The position numbers were made by a program, and so were the translations under genes. Below are positions 8,005 through 15,458 of a stretch of 17,764 bases of DNA, piece by piece. The notes below the pieces were generated by a model that had not been told where the DNA came from, searched no databases, and saw only the letters and a program-made list of their open reading frames with translations. The stretch lies in the NCBI GenBank assembly GCA_029934195.1, contig JAOZMQ010000017.1, forward strand, positions 1 through 17,764, in the 5' to 3' direction. Source of the stretch: Candidatus Cloacimonadota bacterium (GTDB taxonomy: Bacteria; Cloacimonadota; Cloacimonadia; Cloacimonadales; JAOZMQ01). Within the stretch, counting starts at the first letter, position 1; each line of letters starts with the position of its first letter.

Positions 8005-11000
8005 ATGAGTTTAAAAAATAGAGCAGTAATGGTTGTGGGAGCAGGAATCGCCGGTATTCAAGCTGCCCTTGATTTGGCTGAAATGGGCGTGAAAGTCCAT
8101 TTGATCGAAGAAACAGCATCTATTGGTGGTAGAATGCCACAATTAGATAAAACCTTTCCAACAAACGATTGCTCAATGTGCATTTTATCTCCCAAAATGA
8201 GTGAATGTGCAAGACACGAGAACATTACAATTCATATAAAATCTAACGTTCTTTCTGTAAAAGGTAAGCCCGGAGATTTTACAGCAACAATCGTTGAAAA
8301 AGCTAAATATGTAGATCCAGTAAAATGTGTAGCGTGCGGTCTTTGTGAAGATAAGTGTCCAGTCAAAGTAGATGATGAATTTGATATGGGTTTGAGAAAA
8401 AGAGGAGCAATTTCCAGATATTTCTTACAAAGCCTTCCATCGGAATATACAATTGATAAAGAAAAATGCTTGTATCTTACACGAGGAGTTTGCAGACTTT
8501 GTGAAAAAGTATGCCCTGCAAATGCTATTAATTTCCAAGATATAGATAAGGAAATTGAACTTAGCGTAGGTGCTGTTATTTTGGCAACAGGAATTGATGC
8601 TTTTGATCCTATTGGCTTCGGGCAATTCGGATATAGAAGTTACAAGAATGTTGTTACTTCTCTCGAATTAGAAAGAATTCTATCAGCATCCGGTCCAATG
8701 GGTGGACATGTCGTAAGAGCATCTGATCATAAAGAACCGAAAAATATTGCCTTCATTCAATGTGTGGGTTCAAGAGATGAAAGTATTAATCATAATTATT
8801 GTTCATCAGCTTGTTGTATGTTTGCAATTAAAGAAGCCATAATCGCAAAAGAACATATGAAAGAACTCGATGTTGCAATTTTCTATATGGATATAAGAGC
8901 TTTCGGTAAAGATTTTGATAAGTATTATGAAAAATCAAAAAACCAATATGGAGTAAAATTCATAAAATCAAAAGTTTCTGAAATTACAGAATTGGAAGAT
9001 GGAACTTTAAAACTTAGATACGTTCTTGAAAATGGTGAAATCAAGTTTAAAAATTTTGAAATGGTTGTATTATCTATTGGTTTAGAACCACGGAAAAATA
9101 TGAGAGAGCTTGCAGGTAAATTAGATATTCAGCTTAATGAATATGGATTCTGTAAATCAAATACTTTTTCTCCTCTTACAACATCACGTGAAGGAATTTT
9201 TGTTTGTGGAGCTATGAATGGACCAAAAGATATTCCTGAATCTGTAATGTCGGCATCAGGAGCAGTTGCAGAAACAACAAAATATCTTCGTCTTGAGAGA
9301 CAAGAAATAAAAGAAAAAAAGATAAAAGAAATTGATGTAGTAGGAAATCGACCAAGAATTGGAACATTTGTTTGTCATTGTGGAATCAATATTGCCGGAG
9401 TAGTAGATGTTAAAAAAGTTGCTAAAGAAGCAAAAGATTTAAAGAATGTAGAGCATTCGGAAGATCTTATTTATGCTTGTTCTCAAGATTGTTTAGAAAC
9501 GATTAAAAAGAGAATAAAAGAGCACAATTTAAATAGAATTGTTATCGCTGCTTGTACGCCGAGAACGCATGAGCCTTTGTTCCGTGAAACAATTGCAGAA
9601 GCCGGTTTAAATCCATATCTTTTTGAGATGGCAAATATTAGAGATCAATGTTCGTGGGCACACATGAATGAGCCAGAAAAAGCAACCGAAAAATCAACTG
9701 ATTTATTAAATATGGGTGTTGCTAAAGCACGTGGATTACAACCTCTGGAAAGATTACCTATCAGTATTAATCCAAAAGCACTTGTTGTTGGTGGCGGATT
9801 AGCCGGAATGAATACATCATTAACTTTGGCTGATGCCGGGCATGAAGTGTATTTAATTGAAAAGGATGAAAAGCTCGGAGGCAATCTAAACAATATCTTC
9901 TATTCTTTTGATAAAGATCCGCAAGTTTTGCTTGAAGATTTAAAAGAAAAAGTTTCTAATCATAAATTAATCAAATTGCATAAGAATACCAAAATAGAGA
10001 AAATTGATGGCTATGTAGGCAATTACACTACAACGTTTTCTCATAATAATGAAAAACAAAATGTTGAGCATGGTGTGGTTATTGTATGTACAGGTGCAAA
10101 AGAACATGTTACAGAAGAATACTTATATGGAAAATCTGATAGAATTGTAACGCAAGTTGAATTTGAAAGAATGTTGAAATATAATCAATTACCTTCTCCA
10201 AAACCAAAAAATGTGGTGATGATTCAATGTGTTGGATCAAGAGAAGAAGGTAGAATGTTTTGTAGTAGAGTATGTTGTACAAAAGCAGTTAAGAATGCTC
10301 TTATTATGAAGGAAAAATATCCTCGCATAAATACCTATATTGCTTATAGAGATATTCGTACTTATGGTTTCAGAGAGAAGTATTATACAGAATTACGCGA
10401 TAAAGGGGTAATGTTTGTAAAATATGATATAGAAAAAAAACCGGATGTGAAATTGGTTGATGAGTTTGATCCGGATAGCAAAGCACTTGTAACAGTTTTT
10501 GATCCAATTATGGACAAAGAAATTGAAATTCAAGCTGATTTGATTGTACTTGCTACTGCAATTGATCCATTACCAGAAAATGATACACTTGCAAAGATGT
10601 TGAAAATTCCACTTAATGAAGATGGAATGTTCCTTGAAGCACATGCAAAACTCCGACCGGTAGATTTCGCTACTGATGGTATATTCTTAGCTGGTTTGGC
10701 ACATAATCCAAAAGATATTGATGAAAGCTTGGCTCAATCAAAAGCAGCTGCGAGTAGAGCTCTTACTTTCCTTAATAAAAAAGCAATTCTCGCTGAAGGT
10801 ACAATCGCTGAAATTGATGAGAGTAAATGTACTGGTTGCAGATATTGTGAACAAGTTTGTTCTTACAGTGCCATAGAAGTTGACGATGAAAAAGGAATTG
10901 CTGTTATCAATAATGCACTTTGTAAAGGTTGTGGTTCTTGTGTCGCTACCTGTAGATGTGGTGCGTTGGATTTAAGAGGATTTAGTAATCTTCAACTATT

Positions 11001-11046
11001 TGATGCTTTTGATGCGATTACAATGACCGATATTTTGGGAGAGTAA
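8005..11046 (+). CDS. hdrA: Fused HdrA: QmoA-like plus HdrA/QmoB-like flavoprotein
   Basis: The 1013-residue protein is a double HdrA. Residues 1-440 hold an FAD loop GAGIAG (12-17), NDCSMCILSPKM, a two-cluster insertion (Cys108, 111, 114, 118; Cys155, 163, 166, 170) and CSSACC (266-271). From about 449 a second HdrA begins with IGTFVCHCGINIAG, followed by AACTPRTHEPLF, NIRDQCSWAH, a second FAD loop GGGLAG (596-601) and CSRVCC (753-758). The C-terminal ferredoxin has Cys942, 945, 948, 952 and Cys973, 976, 979, 983. It is therefore a two-flavin, four-cluster-motif protein and the best candidate for electron bifurcation in this operon. The last cluster motif reads CxxCxxCxxxCRC, with the usual proline after the fourth cysteine replaced and an extra Cys985. 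The gene follows mvhD copy 2 and ends directly against the DsrE-like gene. Confidence 0.93.
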   Translation: MSLKNRAVMVVGAGIAGIQAALDLAEMGVKVHLIEETASIGGRMPQLDKTFPTNDCSMCILSPKMSECARHENITIHIKSNVLSVKGKPGDFTATIVEKAKYVDPVKCVACGLCEDKCPVKVDDEFDMGLRKRGAISRYFLQSLPSEYTIDKEKCLYLTRGVCRLCEKVCPANAINFQDIDKEIELSVGAVILATGIDAFDPIGFGQFGYRSYKNVVTSLELERILSASGPMGGHVVRASDHKEPKNIAFIQCVGSRDESINHNYCSSACCMFAIKEAIIAKEHMKELDVAIFYMDIRAFGKDFDKYYEKSKNQYGVKFIKSKVSEITELEDGTLKLRYVLENGEIKFKNFEMVVLSIGLEPRKNMRELAGKLDIQLNEYGFCKSNTFSPLTTSREGIFVCGAMNGPKDIPESVMSASGAVAETTKYLRLERQEIKEKKIKEIDVVGNRPRIGTFVCHCGINIAGVVDVKKVAKEAKDLKNVEHSEDLIYACSQDCLETIKKRIKEHNLNRIVIAACTPRTHEPLFRETIAEAGLNPYLFEMANIRDQCSWAHMNEPEKATEKSTDLLNMGVAKARGLQPLERLPISINPKALVVGGGLAGMNTSLTLADAGHEVYLIEKDEKLGGNLNNIFYSFDKDPQVLLEDLKEKVSNHKLIKLHKNTKIEKIDGYVGNYTTTFSHNNEKQNVEHGVVIVCTGAKEHVTEEYLYGKSDRIVTQVEFERMLKYNQLPSPKPKNVVMIQCVGSREEGRMFCSRVCCTKAVKNALIMKEKYPRINTYIAYRDIRTYGFREKYYTELRDKGVMFVKYDIEKKPDVKLVDEFDPDSKALVTVFDPIMDKEIEIQADLIVLATAIDPLPENDTLAKMLKIPLNEDGMFLEAHAKLRPVDFATDGIFLAGLAHNPKDIDESLAQSKAAASRALTFLNKKAILAEGTIAEIDESKCTGCRYCEQVCSYSAIEVDDEKGIAVINNALCKGCGSCVATCRCGALDLRGFSNLQLFDAFDAITMTDILGE

Positions 11047-11406
11047 ATGCAAAACTTTTTAATTGTAATTAATGATGCTCCATACGGGACCGAAAAAGCT
11101 TACAATGCCTTGCGTCTTGCAATCTCGTTAGTAAAAGAACATGCAGAATCGGTAAAGCCAAGAATTTTTCTCATGGCAGATGCTGTTGGATGTGGAATTC
11201 CGAATCAGAAAACTCCAAAGGGTTATTATAATATTGAAACGATGTTGAAATTCATTATTAATGCTGATGTGGAAGTAAAAGCATGTGGTGGTTGTTTGAT
11301 GGCACGAGGTTTTTCAGAATTGAAATTGATTAATGGAATTCAGAAGAGTACAATGCTTGAATTTACGAGCTGGAATGTAGATGCAGATAAAATAATATCA
11401 TTCTAA
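11047..11406 (+). CDS. DsrE/YchN-like sulfur-relay protein
   Basis: The 119-residue protein begins FLIVINDAPYGTEKAYNALRLAISL, the usual DsrE/DsrF-fold start with the PYGTE loop. KGYYNIETMLKFI, VEVKACGGCLMARG and the C-terminal W-x-x-D-A-D-K-I-I-S-F follow, matching the YchN-type branch. Cys80 in CGGC is the expected sulfur-carrying cysteine; Cys83 and Cys49 are also present. Such proteins bind sulfane sulfur and exchange it with TusA. Its ATG follows the HdrA stop without a gap, suggesting close co-production with the fused flavoprotein, perhaps to deliver persulfide to it. It differs from the DsrE2-like protein at 1204, so the operon encodes two types of DsrE. Confidence 0.9.
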   Translation: MQNFLIVINDAPYGTEKAYNALRLAISLVKEHAESVKPRIFLMADAVGCGIPNQKTPKGYYNIETMLKFIINADVEVKACGGCLMARGFSELKLINGIQKSTMLEFTSWNVDADKIISF

Positions 11407-11409
11407 GAG

Positions 11410-11455
11410 GCATTAAAAAGAGATTCATTTAAGTTTATTGAATTTTATTTAATGC
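11410..11455 (+). other. Weak inverted repeat between dsrE-like gene and mvhD copy 3
   Basis: The 77-bp gap is the longest between genes in the operon. It holds an exact 8-bp inverted repeat (GCATTAAA, TTTAATGC) separated by 30 AT-rich bases, inside which a 5-bp inner stem is possible. There is no U-tract. It could be a processing site or chance in AT-rich DNA. Confidence 0.25.
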
Positions 11456-11483
11456 TGACTTAGTAAATAATGGAGATAAGAAT

Positions 11484-11909
11484 ATGAAAGAATGGCAACC
11501 GAAAATATTAGCAATTCTCTGTAACTGGTGTTCTTATGCTGGTGCAGATTTAGCTGGAGTGTCGAGGATACAATATCCACCAAATGTCCGTGTTATTAGA
11601 ATTCCTTGCTCAGGAAGAGTAGATCCTCTTATGATAATGAAGAGCCTTCAAAGTGGCTTTGACGGATTGCTGGTTTCCGGCTGACATCCGGGTGATTGTC
11701 ATTACCTGGCAGGTAATTTTATAGCAAGAAGAAGGTTTGCAACAATTAAACCTTTATTAGAATTTATTGGCATTGAGCCTAATCGAGTTCAGTTTTCATG
11801 GATTTCAGCAGGCGAAGGACAGAGATTCGCCGATGTTATTACGAAAATAACTGATGATATCAGAAAAATAGGTCCAGCAACACGTTTAGTGAAGGGAGCA
11901 AAGTTGTGA
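11484..11909 (+). CDS. mvhD: MvhD-type electron-transfer subunit, selenoprotein (copy 3, FloxD-like)
   Basis: The 141-residue protein is complete when the UGA at 11682-11684 is read as selenocysteine (residue 67). Family marks are ILCNWCSYAGADLAG (Cys13, Cys16), IPCSGRVDP (Cys42) and DGLLVSG-U-HPGDCHY (Sec67, Cys72). The sequence after UGA (LAGNFIARRR, FSWISAGEGQRFAD, IRKIGPATRL) runs to a second UGA at 11907-11909, which must be the true stop because the next gene starts across it. One gene therefore uses UGA with both meanings. GGAG at 11472-11475 is the ribosome binding site. The stop overlaps the next start by 4 bp (GTGA). Its position before FrhB, FloxB and FloxA-like genes suits a FloxD role. 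Confidence 0.93.
11701..11717 (+). promoter_or_regulatory. SECIS-like hairpin of mvhD copy 3
   Basis: ATTACCT and AGGTAAT form a perfect 7-bp stem around a GGC loop, again 16 nt after the UGA. Compared with copies 1 and 2 the closing pair is U-A in place of A-U, a compensatory change that alters two amino acids (Gln-Val to Leu-Ala) but keeps the stem. Confidence 0.87.
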
Positions 11910-12871
11910 TTGATAAATTACATGAAAAAGTAAAATCTCTACTCGAAGAAAAACAGGTAGAGCTCGTGATTGGTTGGGGAAAAGGGTCACTACCTCTTAC
12001 CGCTACACCAGTATTTATTAAAGATACAAAAGATGTAGATCAACTTATTTTTGATCATACTTGCAGAAATAACTTAACAATGTATCTAACAAAAGATAAG
12101 AAAAGTCTTGGTAAAATTCACGATAAAATAGCAATTATTGTCAAAGGTTGTGATAGTAGATCTGTTGTTCTTTATGCAGTTGAGAATCAAATAAAAAGAG
12201 AAAATGTTGTCATTATCGGAGTTCCTTGTTCCGGTATTATTGAAAAAAAGAAAATTAGTGAATTAACAAATGATATGGAAGTTCTCTCAACGCAAATTGA
12301 AGGAGATCATATTATTATCAAAGGACGCAAGGAAGAATTTAAATTTAAGTTAACCGAAATTTTATCAGATTCTTGTCTTCAATGTAGATACCCTGATGCA
12401 ATTGAATATGACCATTTTATTGGTGAACCAAGAGGTGAAATCGATATAAATGATGAGTATAGTGTTGTAGAAAAATTTCAGGAAAAAAGTTCTAAAGAGC
12501 GTTGGGAAGCAGTTAAGGAAGAATATTCCAAATGTATAAGATGTTATGCTTGTCGAAACGTTTGTCCATCTTGTTATTGTAATGAATGTTTTGTTGATGG
12601 AAATGATCCTCAATGGATAGGAAAAACTCCTGAAGTTACAGATTCTATTATTTTTCACTTAATTAGAAATTTACATATTGCAGGTCGTTGCGTGGATTGC
12701 GGATCTTGTGTATCTGCTTGTCCAGTCGATATTGACCTTCGTCTTATGAATAAAAAAGTTGAAAAAGAAGTTAAAGAAAGATTCAATTATGTCGCCGGTA
12801 TTGATATAAATGAAAAACCTGCTATGGCAAGTTTTTGTGAACATGAAAAACAAGACTTTATTCTGGATTAA
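11906..12871 (+). CDS. FrhB-like iron-sulfur protein 3 (FloxC position)
   Basis: The 321-residue protein has an FrhB/FdhB-like first half: VKGCDSRSVVLYAVENQIKR with Cys82, VVIIGVPCSG with Cys108, and CLQC (157-160). The dicluster region reads CIRCYACRNVCPSCYCNEC (210-228) and CVDCGSCVSACP (262-273). It is shorter than the two copies in block I and differs from them in the first half (KGCDSR rather than PCEVRA), so it is a distinct subtype. The start is a GTG at 11906 overlapping the mvhD stop, with AAGGGAG at 11892-11898 in place. It lies before FloxB and FloxA-like genes, so it probably links NAD(P)H-derived electrons to MvhD; the name FloxC is tentative. Confidence 0.83.
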   Translation: MIDKLHEKVKSLLEEKQVELVIGWGKGSLPLTATPVFIKDTKDVDQLIFDHTCRNNLTMYLTKDKKSLGKIHDKIAIIVKGCDSRSVVLYAVENQIKRENVVIIGVPCSGIIEKKKISELTNDMEVLSTQIEGDHIIIKGRKEEFKFKLTEILSDSCLQCRYPDAIEYDHFIGEPRGEIDINDEYSVVEKFQEKSSKERWEAVKEEYSKCIRCYACRNVCPSCYCNECFVDGNDPQWIGKTPEVTDSIIFHLIRNLHIAGRCVDCGSCVSACPVDIDLRLMNKKVEKEVKERFNYVAGIDINEKPAMASFCEHEKQDFILD

Positions 12872-12873
12872 TT

Positions 12874-13899
12874 ATGATTGAAATAAAAAAAAAACAATTT
12901 GGCGATTTTATTAAAAATCTAATGGAAACTTATAGAGTATTTGCTCCTACAAAAGATGGTAAAAAATCATCTTTTTCTGAAATTAAAAAAGCTGATGAAA
13001 TCGTAGATGTTCATACTACTAAATCTGCAAAATCAGTTTTCTTTCCACAAGCAGAAGTTCTTTTTAATTATTCAGAGAATGAAATTGAAGTTCCAAACTT
13101 AGAACAAAAACCAATTGCTCTCTGGGGTATTCACAGTTGTGATACAAAAGGATTGCTCTCACTTGATAAAGTTTTTAAAAATGCACATCAATTACCCAAT
13201 AATAAAATGTATGAAGATCCATATTGGAATAAAAAATATGCAGAATCTCTTATTTTTACTTTAGCCTGCAATGAGCCATTGACAACTTGTTTTTGTAATT
13301 GGTTTGAAAGTGGTCCTTTTGATAAAACCGGTGCTGATATATTTGTTGTTGATAACGGAGAATCTTTCTTATTAGAAGCAATATCTGATAAGGGACAAAC
13401 TTTTTTTATTCAGAGTGGTTTTGATCAAGAAGGAGAACATCAGCATGCTGTCTTTTCACTGAAAAAGAAAGCAGAATCAATGATGGAAGAAAAACAGGAT
13501 ATTTCTTCTGTTTTTGAAACATTGAATGAAATACAAGAAAAAGAATTCTGGGAAGAGATTACTCAGAAATGTATTAATTGTGGAGCTTGTACTTTTGTTT
13601 GCCCAACTTGTCATTGTTTCGATGTTTCTGATGAAGGAAAACATCAAAAAGGAAAACGAATTAGAGTATGGGATTCCTGTATGTTTGGGATTTTTACCGA
13701 AGAAGCTTCTGGCCACAATCCACGAGGTTTATCATATCAGAGAGTTCAACAAAGAATTATGCACAAATTTAATTATTTTTACGACAATTATGAGGAGCAT
13801 CTTTGTTCCGGTTGTGGTAGATGTATAAGAGTTTGTCCTACAAATCTTGATATAAGAGAAATTGTAAAAAAAATAATCAAGAGGAAAAATAATGTGTAA
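12874..13899 (+). CDS. FloxB/AsrA-like 4Fe-4S dicluster protein
   Basis: The 341-residue protein resembles iron-sulfur subunits that pair with an FAD/NAD(P) reductase: FloxB, AsrA (anaerobic sulfite reductase A) and HydB of sulfhydrogenases. Visible marks are FFPQAEVLF (56-64), LWGIHSCDTKGLLSLDKVF with Cys89, and the Cys132/Cys139/Cys141 region (LACNEPLTTCFCNWFESGPF). Two ferredoxin motifs follow: Cys233, 236, 239, 243 with CHC after it, and Cys311, 314, 317, 321. Cys269 in WDSCMFGIF is typical of the family. It would carry electrons between the NAD(P)H/FAD subunit encoded next and the FrhB/MvhD proteins encoded before it. The gene starts 2 bp after the previous stop and overlaps the next by 8 bp. 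Confidence 0.88.
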   Translation: MIEIKKKQFGDFIKNLMETYRVFAPTKDGKKSSFSEIKKADEIVDVHTTKSAKSVFFPQAEVLFNYSENEIEVPNLEQKPIALWGIHSCDTKGLLSLDKVFKNAHQLPNNKMYEDPYWNKKYAESLIFTLACNEPLTTCFCNWFESGPFDKTGADIFVVDNGESFLLEAISDKGQTFFIQSGFDQEGEHQHAVFSLKKKAESMMEEKQDISSVFETLNEIQEKEFWEEITQKCINCGACTFVCPTCHCFDVSDEGKHQKGKRIRVWDSCMFGIFTEEASGHNPRGLSYQRVQQRIMHKFNYFYDNYEEHLCSGCGRCIRVCPTNLDIREIVKKIIKRKNNV

Positions 13900-14722
13900 T
13901 ACTTATATACCTTTCCAAATGAAAATTGAAAATATCATTGATGAAAATCCTGACCGTTCTTTGCGTACTTTTGATCTTTCTTTTGTAAAAAAAGAAGATG
14001 AAGAAGCATTCAAATATCTACCCGGACAATTTTGTGAATTTTCGATATTAGGTAAAGGGGAATCACCTTTTGGAATAGCCTCATCTCCAACTGAAAAAGG
14101 ACTTTTGAAATTTACTGTCAGTAGAATCGGACTTGTTACCAATGAAATTCATCACCTTCAAATAGGTGATATTGTTGGGATGCGAGGTCCTTTGGGAAAT
14201 TGGTATCCTGTAGAGAAAATGAAAGGAAAAGATATTGTAATAATTGGCGGTGGATTCGCTTTTACAACGCTAAGATCTTTGATTGTTTACCTTTTGGAAA
14301 ACCGTGCTGATTACGGAAAAATTACAGTAATTTACGGTGCAAGAACGCCGGAATTATTTATTTTTAAAGAAGAATTAAAAGAATGGGATAAGCGGGAAGA
14401 CTTAATTCTTCATCTTACTATAGATAAACCAATTAAGGGCTGGAACAAACTTTGTGGTTTTGTTCCGACAATAACTAAAAATGTCGAACCTGATCCAACA
14501 TCTTGGGCAATTGTTTGTGGTCCACCGATAATGATTAAATTTACTTTACCTGTTTTAAGTGAACTTGGGTTTGATGATAATATAATCTACACATCTCTTG
14601 AGAGAAGAATGAAATGTGGAATTGGAAAATGTGGTAGATGTGGAATTGGATCTAAATACATTTGCATTGACGGTCCTGTTTTTTCACTTGCTGAACTAAA
14701 AAAAATACCAGACGCATTTTAG
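13892..14722 (+). CDS. FloxA/AsrB-like FAD/NAD(P)-binding reductase
   Basis: The 276-residue protein belongs to the ferredoxin-NADP reductase superfamily branch that includes DHODH electron-transfer subunits, AsrB, HydG of sulfhydrogenases and FloxA. LPGQFCEFSI (43-52) and PFGIASSP (59-66) form the FAD site. IIGGGFAFTTLRSL (117-130) and CGPPIM (209-214) form the NAD(P) site. The C-terminal Cys242, 247, 250 and 258 bind a [2Fe-2S] cluster. It is expected to oxidise or form NAD(P)H in the cytoplasm for the Hdr-type complex. AsrB itself is less likely because no sulfite-reducing AsrC lies in the window. The ATG overlaps the end of the upstream gene by 8 bp, typical of subunits made together. Confidence 0.92.
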   Translation: MCNTYIPFQMKIENIIDENPDRSLRTFDLSFVKKEDEEAFKYLPGQFCEFSILGKGESPFGIASSPTEKGLLKFTVSRIGLVTNEIHHLQIGDIVGMRGPLGNWYPVEKMKGKDIVIIGGGFAFTTLRSLIVYLLENRADYGKITVIYGARTPELFIFKEELKEWDKREDLILHLTIDKPIKGWNKLCGFVPTITKNVEPDPTSWAIVCGPPIMIKFTLPVLSELGFDDNIIYTSLERRMKCGIGKCGRCGIGSKYICIDGPVFSLAELKKIPDAF

Positions 14723-14736
14723 AAAGGAGTATAAAC

Positions 14737-15222
14737 ATGAATAAAATCAAACTTAGTGAAATGGATGCCAATTTCAAAAATGAAGTAGCTTCCAAATCGG
14801 GTGCAGAACACTTTAAAAGATGTTTTACTTGTGGAACTTGCACTGCTTCATGTCCAGTTGCAGAAGTTAATGATGATTATGATCCGAGAAAACTAATCAG
14901 AATGATTCTTCTTGGGATGAAAAAGGAGACTCTTTCTTCTGATACAATCTGGATGTGTTCCAGATGTTACACTTGTTATGCTCTTTGTCCACAAGGAGTT
15001 AAATTTACAGATGTACTTGGTGTATTAAGAGATATGGCTGTTAAAGAAGGATATGTTCCTCGTGAAAGATTAGAACAAGCAAGAGAAATGGATAAACGTA
15101 TCCAAAAATTAAGATGTGAATTGATTAACCAAAAACTTAATCCTAACGATGGCAAAAAAGATTCAATAAAATGTCTTTTAGAAGACGAATTAAATAAAAA
15201 ATGGATTCAGGAGGAAAAATGA
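14737..15222 (+). CDS. hdrC: HdrC-like 4Fe-4S electron-transfer protein
   Basis: The 161-residue soluble protein has two [4Fe-4S] motifs: RCFTCGTCTASCP (Cys29, 32, 35, 39) and MCSRCYTCYALCPQGV (Cys74, 77, 80, 84). The phrase YDPRKLIRMILLGMK between them and FTDVLGVLRDMAVKEG after them are typical of HdrC. HdrC carries electrons from HdrA to the catalytic subunit HdrB. No HdrB (CCG domains) is found here, so its partner is unknown. The membrane part of QmoC is also absent. A helical, charged C-terminal tail of about 45 residues follows the clusters. The stop overlaps the next ATG in an ATGA junction. Confidence 0.93.
   Translation: MNKIKLSEMDANFKNEVASKSGAEHFKRCFTCGTCTASCPVAEVNDDYDPRKLIRMILLGMKKETLSSDTIWMCSRCYTCYALCPQGVKFTDVLGVLRDMAVKEGYVPRERLEQAREMDKRIQKLRCELINQKLNPNDGKKDSIKCLLEDELNKKWIQEEK
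15209..15214 (+). promoter_or_regulatory. Perfect Shine-Dalgarno that sets the second tusA start at 15219
   Basis: AGGAGG lies 4 nt before ATG 15219. The upstream in-frame ATG at 15201 would code through this site and adds six residues absent from TusA proteins, so 15219 is preferred. Confidence 0.8.
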
Positions 15223-15446
15223 AAGCAGATCAAACATTAGATTGTAAAGGATTATCATGTCCGATGCCAATCATCAAATTAAGCAAAACTATCAAAAAAA
15301 TGAAAAGCGGTGAAGTTCTCGAAATGCTCGGAACAGATCCCGGCTCAAAAGCAGATTTACCTGCATGGTGTAACAAAACAGGAAACATCTTTGAAGGCAT
15401 GGAAGAAGAGGGTGGAGTACAAAAATTTTATATCAAGAAAAAGTAA
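15219..15446 (+). CDS. tusA: TusA-family sulfur carrier (second copy, TsuB-like context)
   Basis: The 75-residue protein carries the TusA signature L-D-C-K-G-L-S-C-P-M-P-I-I-K, with Cys14 as the persulfide-carrying residue of CPxP and an additional Cys9. The later half has GTDPGSKADLPAWCNKTG, the usual C-terminal pattern. It lies between hdrC and the YeeE/YedE transporter gene, 12 bp before the transporter start. In enterobacteria a TusA-like protein (YeeD/TsuB) works with YeeE (TsuA) in thiosulfate uptake, so this copy probably takes sulfur at the inner face of the transporter. The copy at 1579 sits beside DsrE and may be dedicated to the cytoplasmic relay. It overlaps the hdrC stop by 4 bp. 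Confidence 0.95.
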   Translation: MKADQTLDCKGLSCPMPIIKLSKTIKKMKSGEVLEMLGTDPGSKADLPAWCNKTGNIFEGMEEEGGVQKFYIKKK

Positions 15447-15453
15447 AAGGTGG
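15447..15453 (+). promoter_or_regulatory. Ribosome binding site for the YeeE-like gene
   Basis: AAGGTGG lies 5 nt before GTG 15459. A GTG at 15450 is also in frame but overlaps this site, so the start at 15459 is preferred. Both choices are non-AUG. Confidence 0.6.
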
Positions 15454-15458
15454 TCTCC

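Noticed and set aside
12365..12658. Minus-strand frames opposite the FrhB-like and other genes
   Set aside because: These arise from the AT-rich complementary strand of clear coding sequence and show no motifs or ribosome binding sites.
13526..13828. A 100-codon open frame inside the FloxB-like gene
   Set aside because: It lies in another frame of a gene whose own frame shows conserved iron-sulfur motifs. It has no family features.
13892..14722. AsrB as part of an anaerobic sulfite reductase
   Set aside because: The neighbouring AsrA-like protein would fit, but no AsrC sirohaem subunit is present and the MvhD, FrhB and HdrC context favours a Flox-type module.
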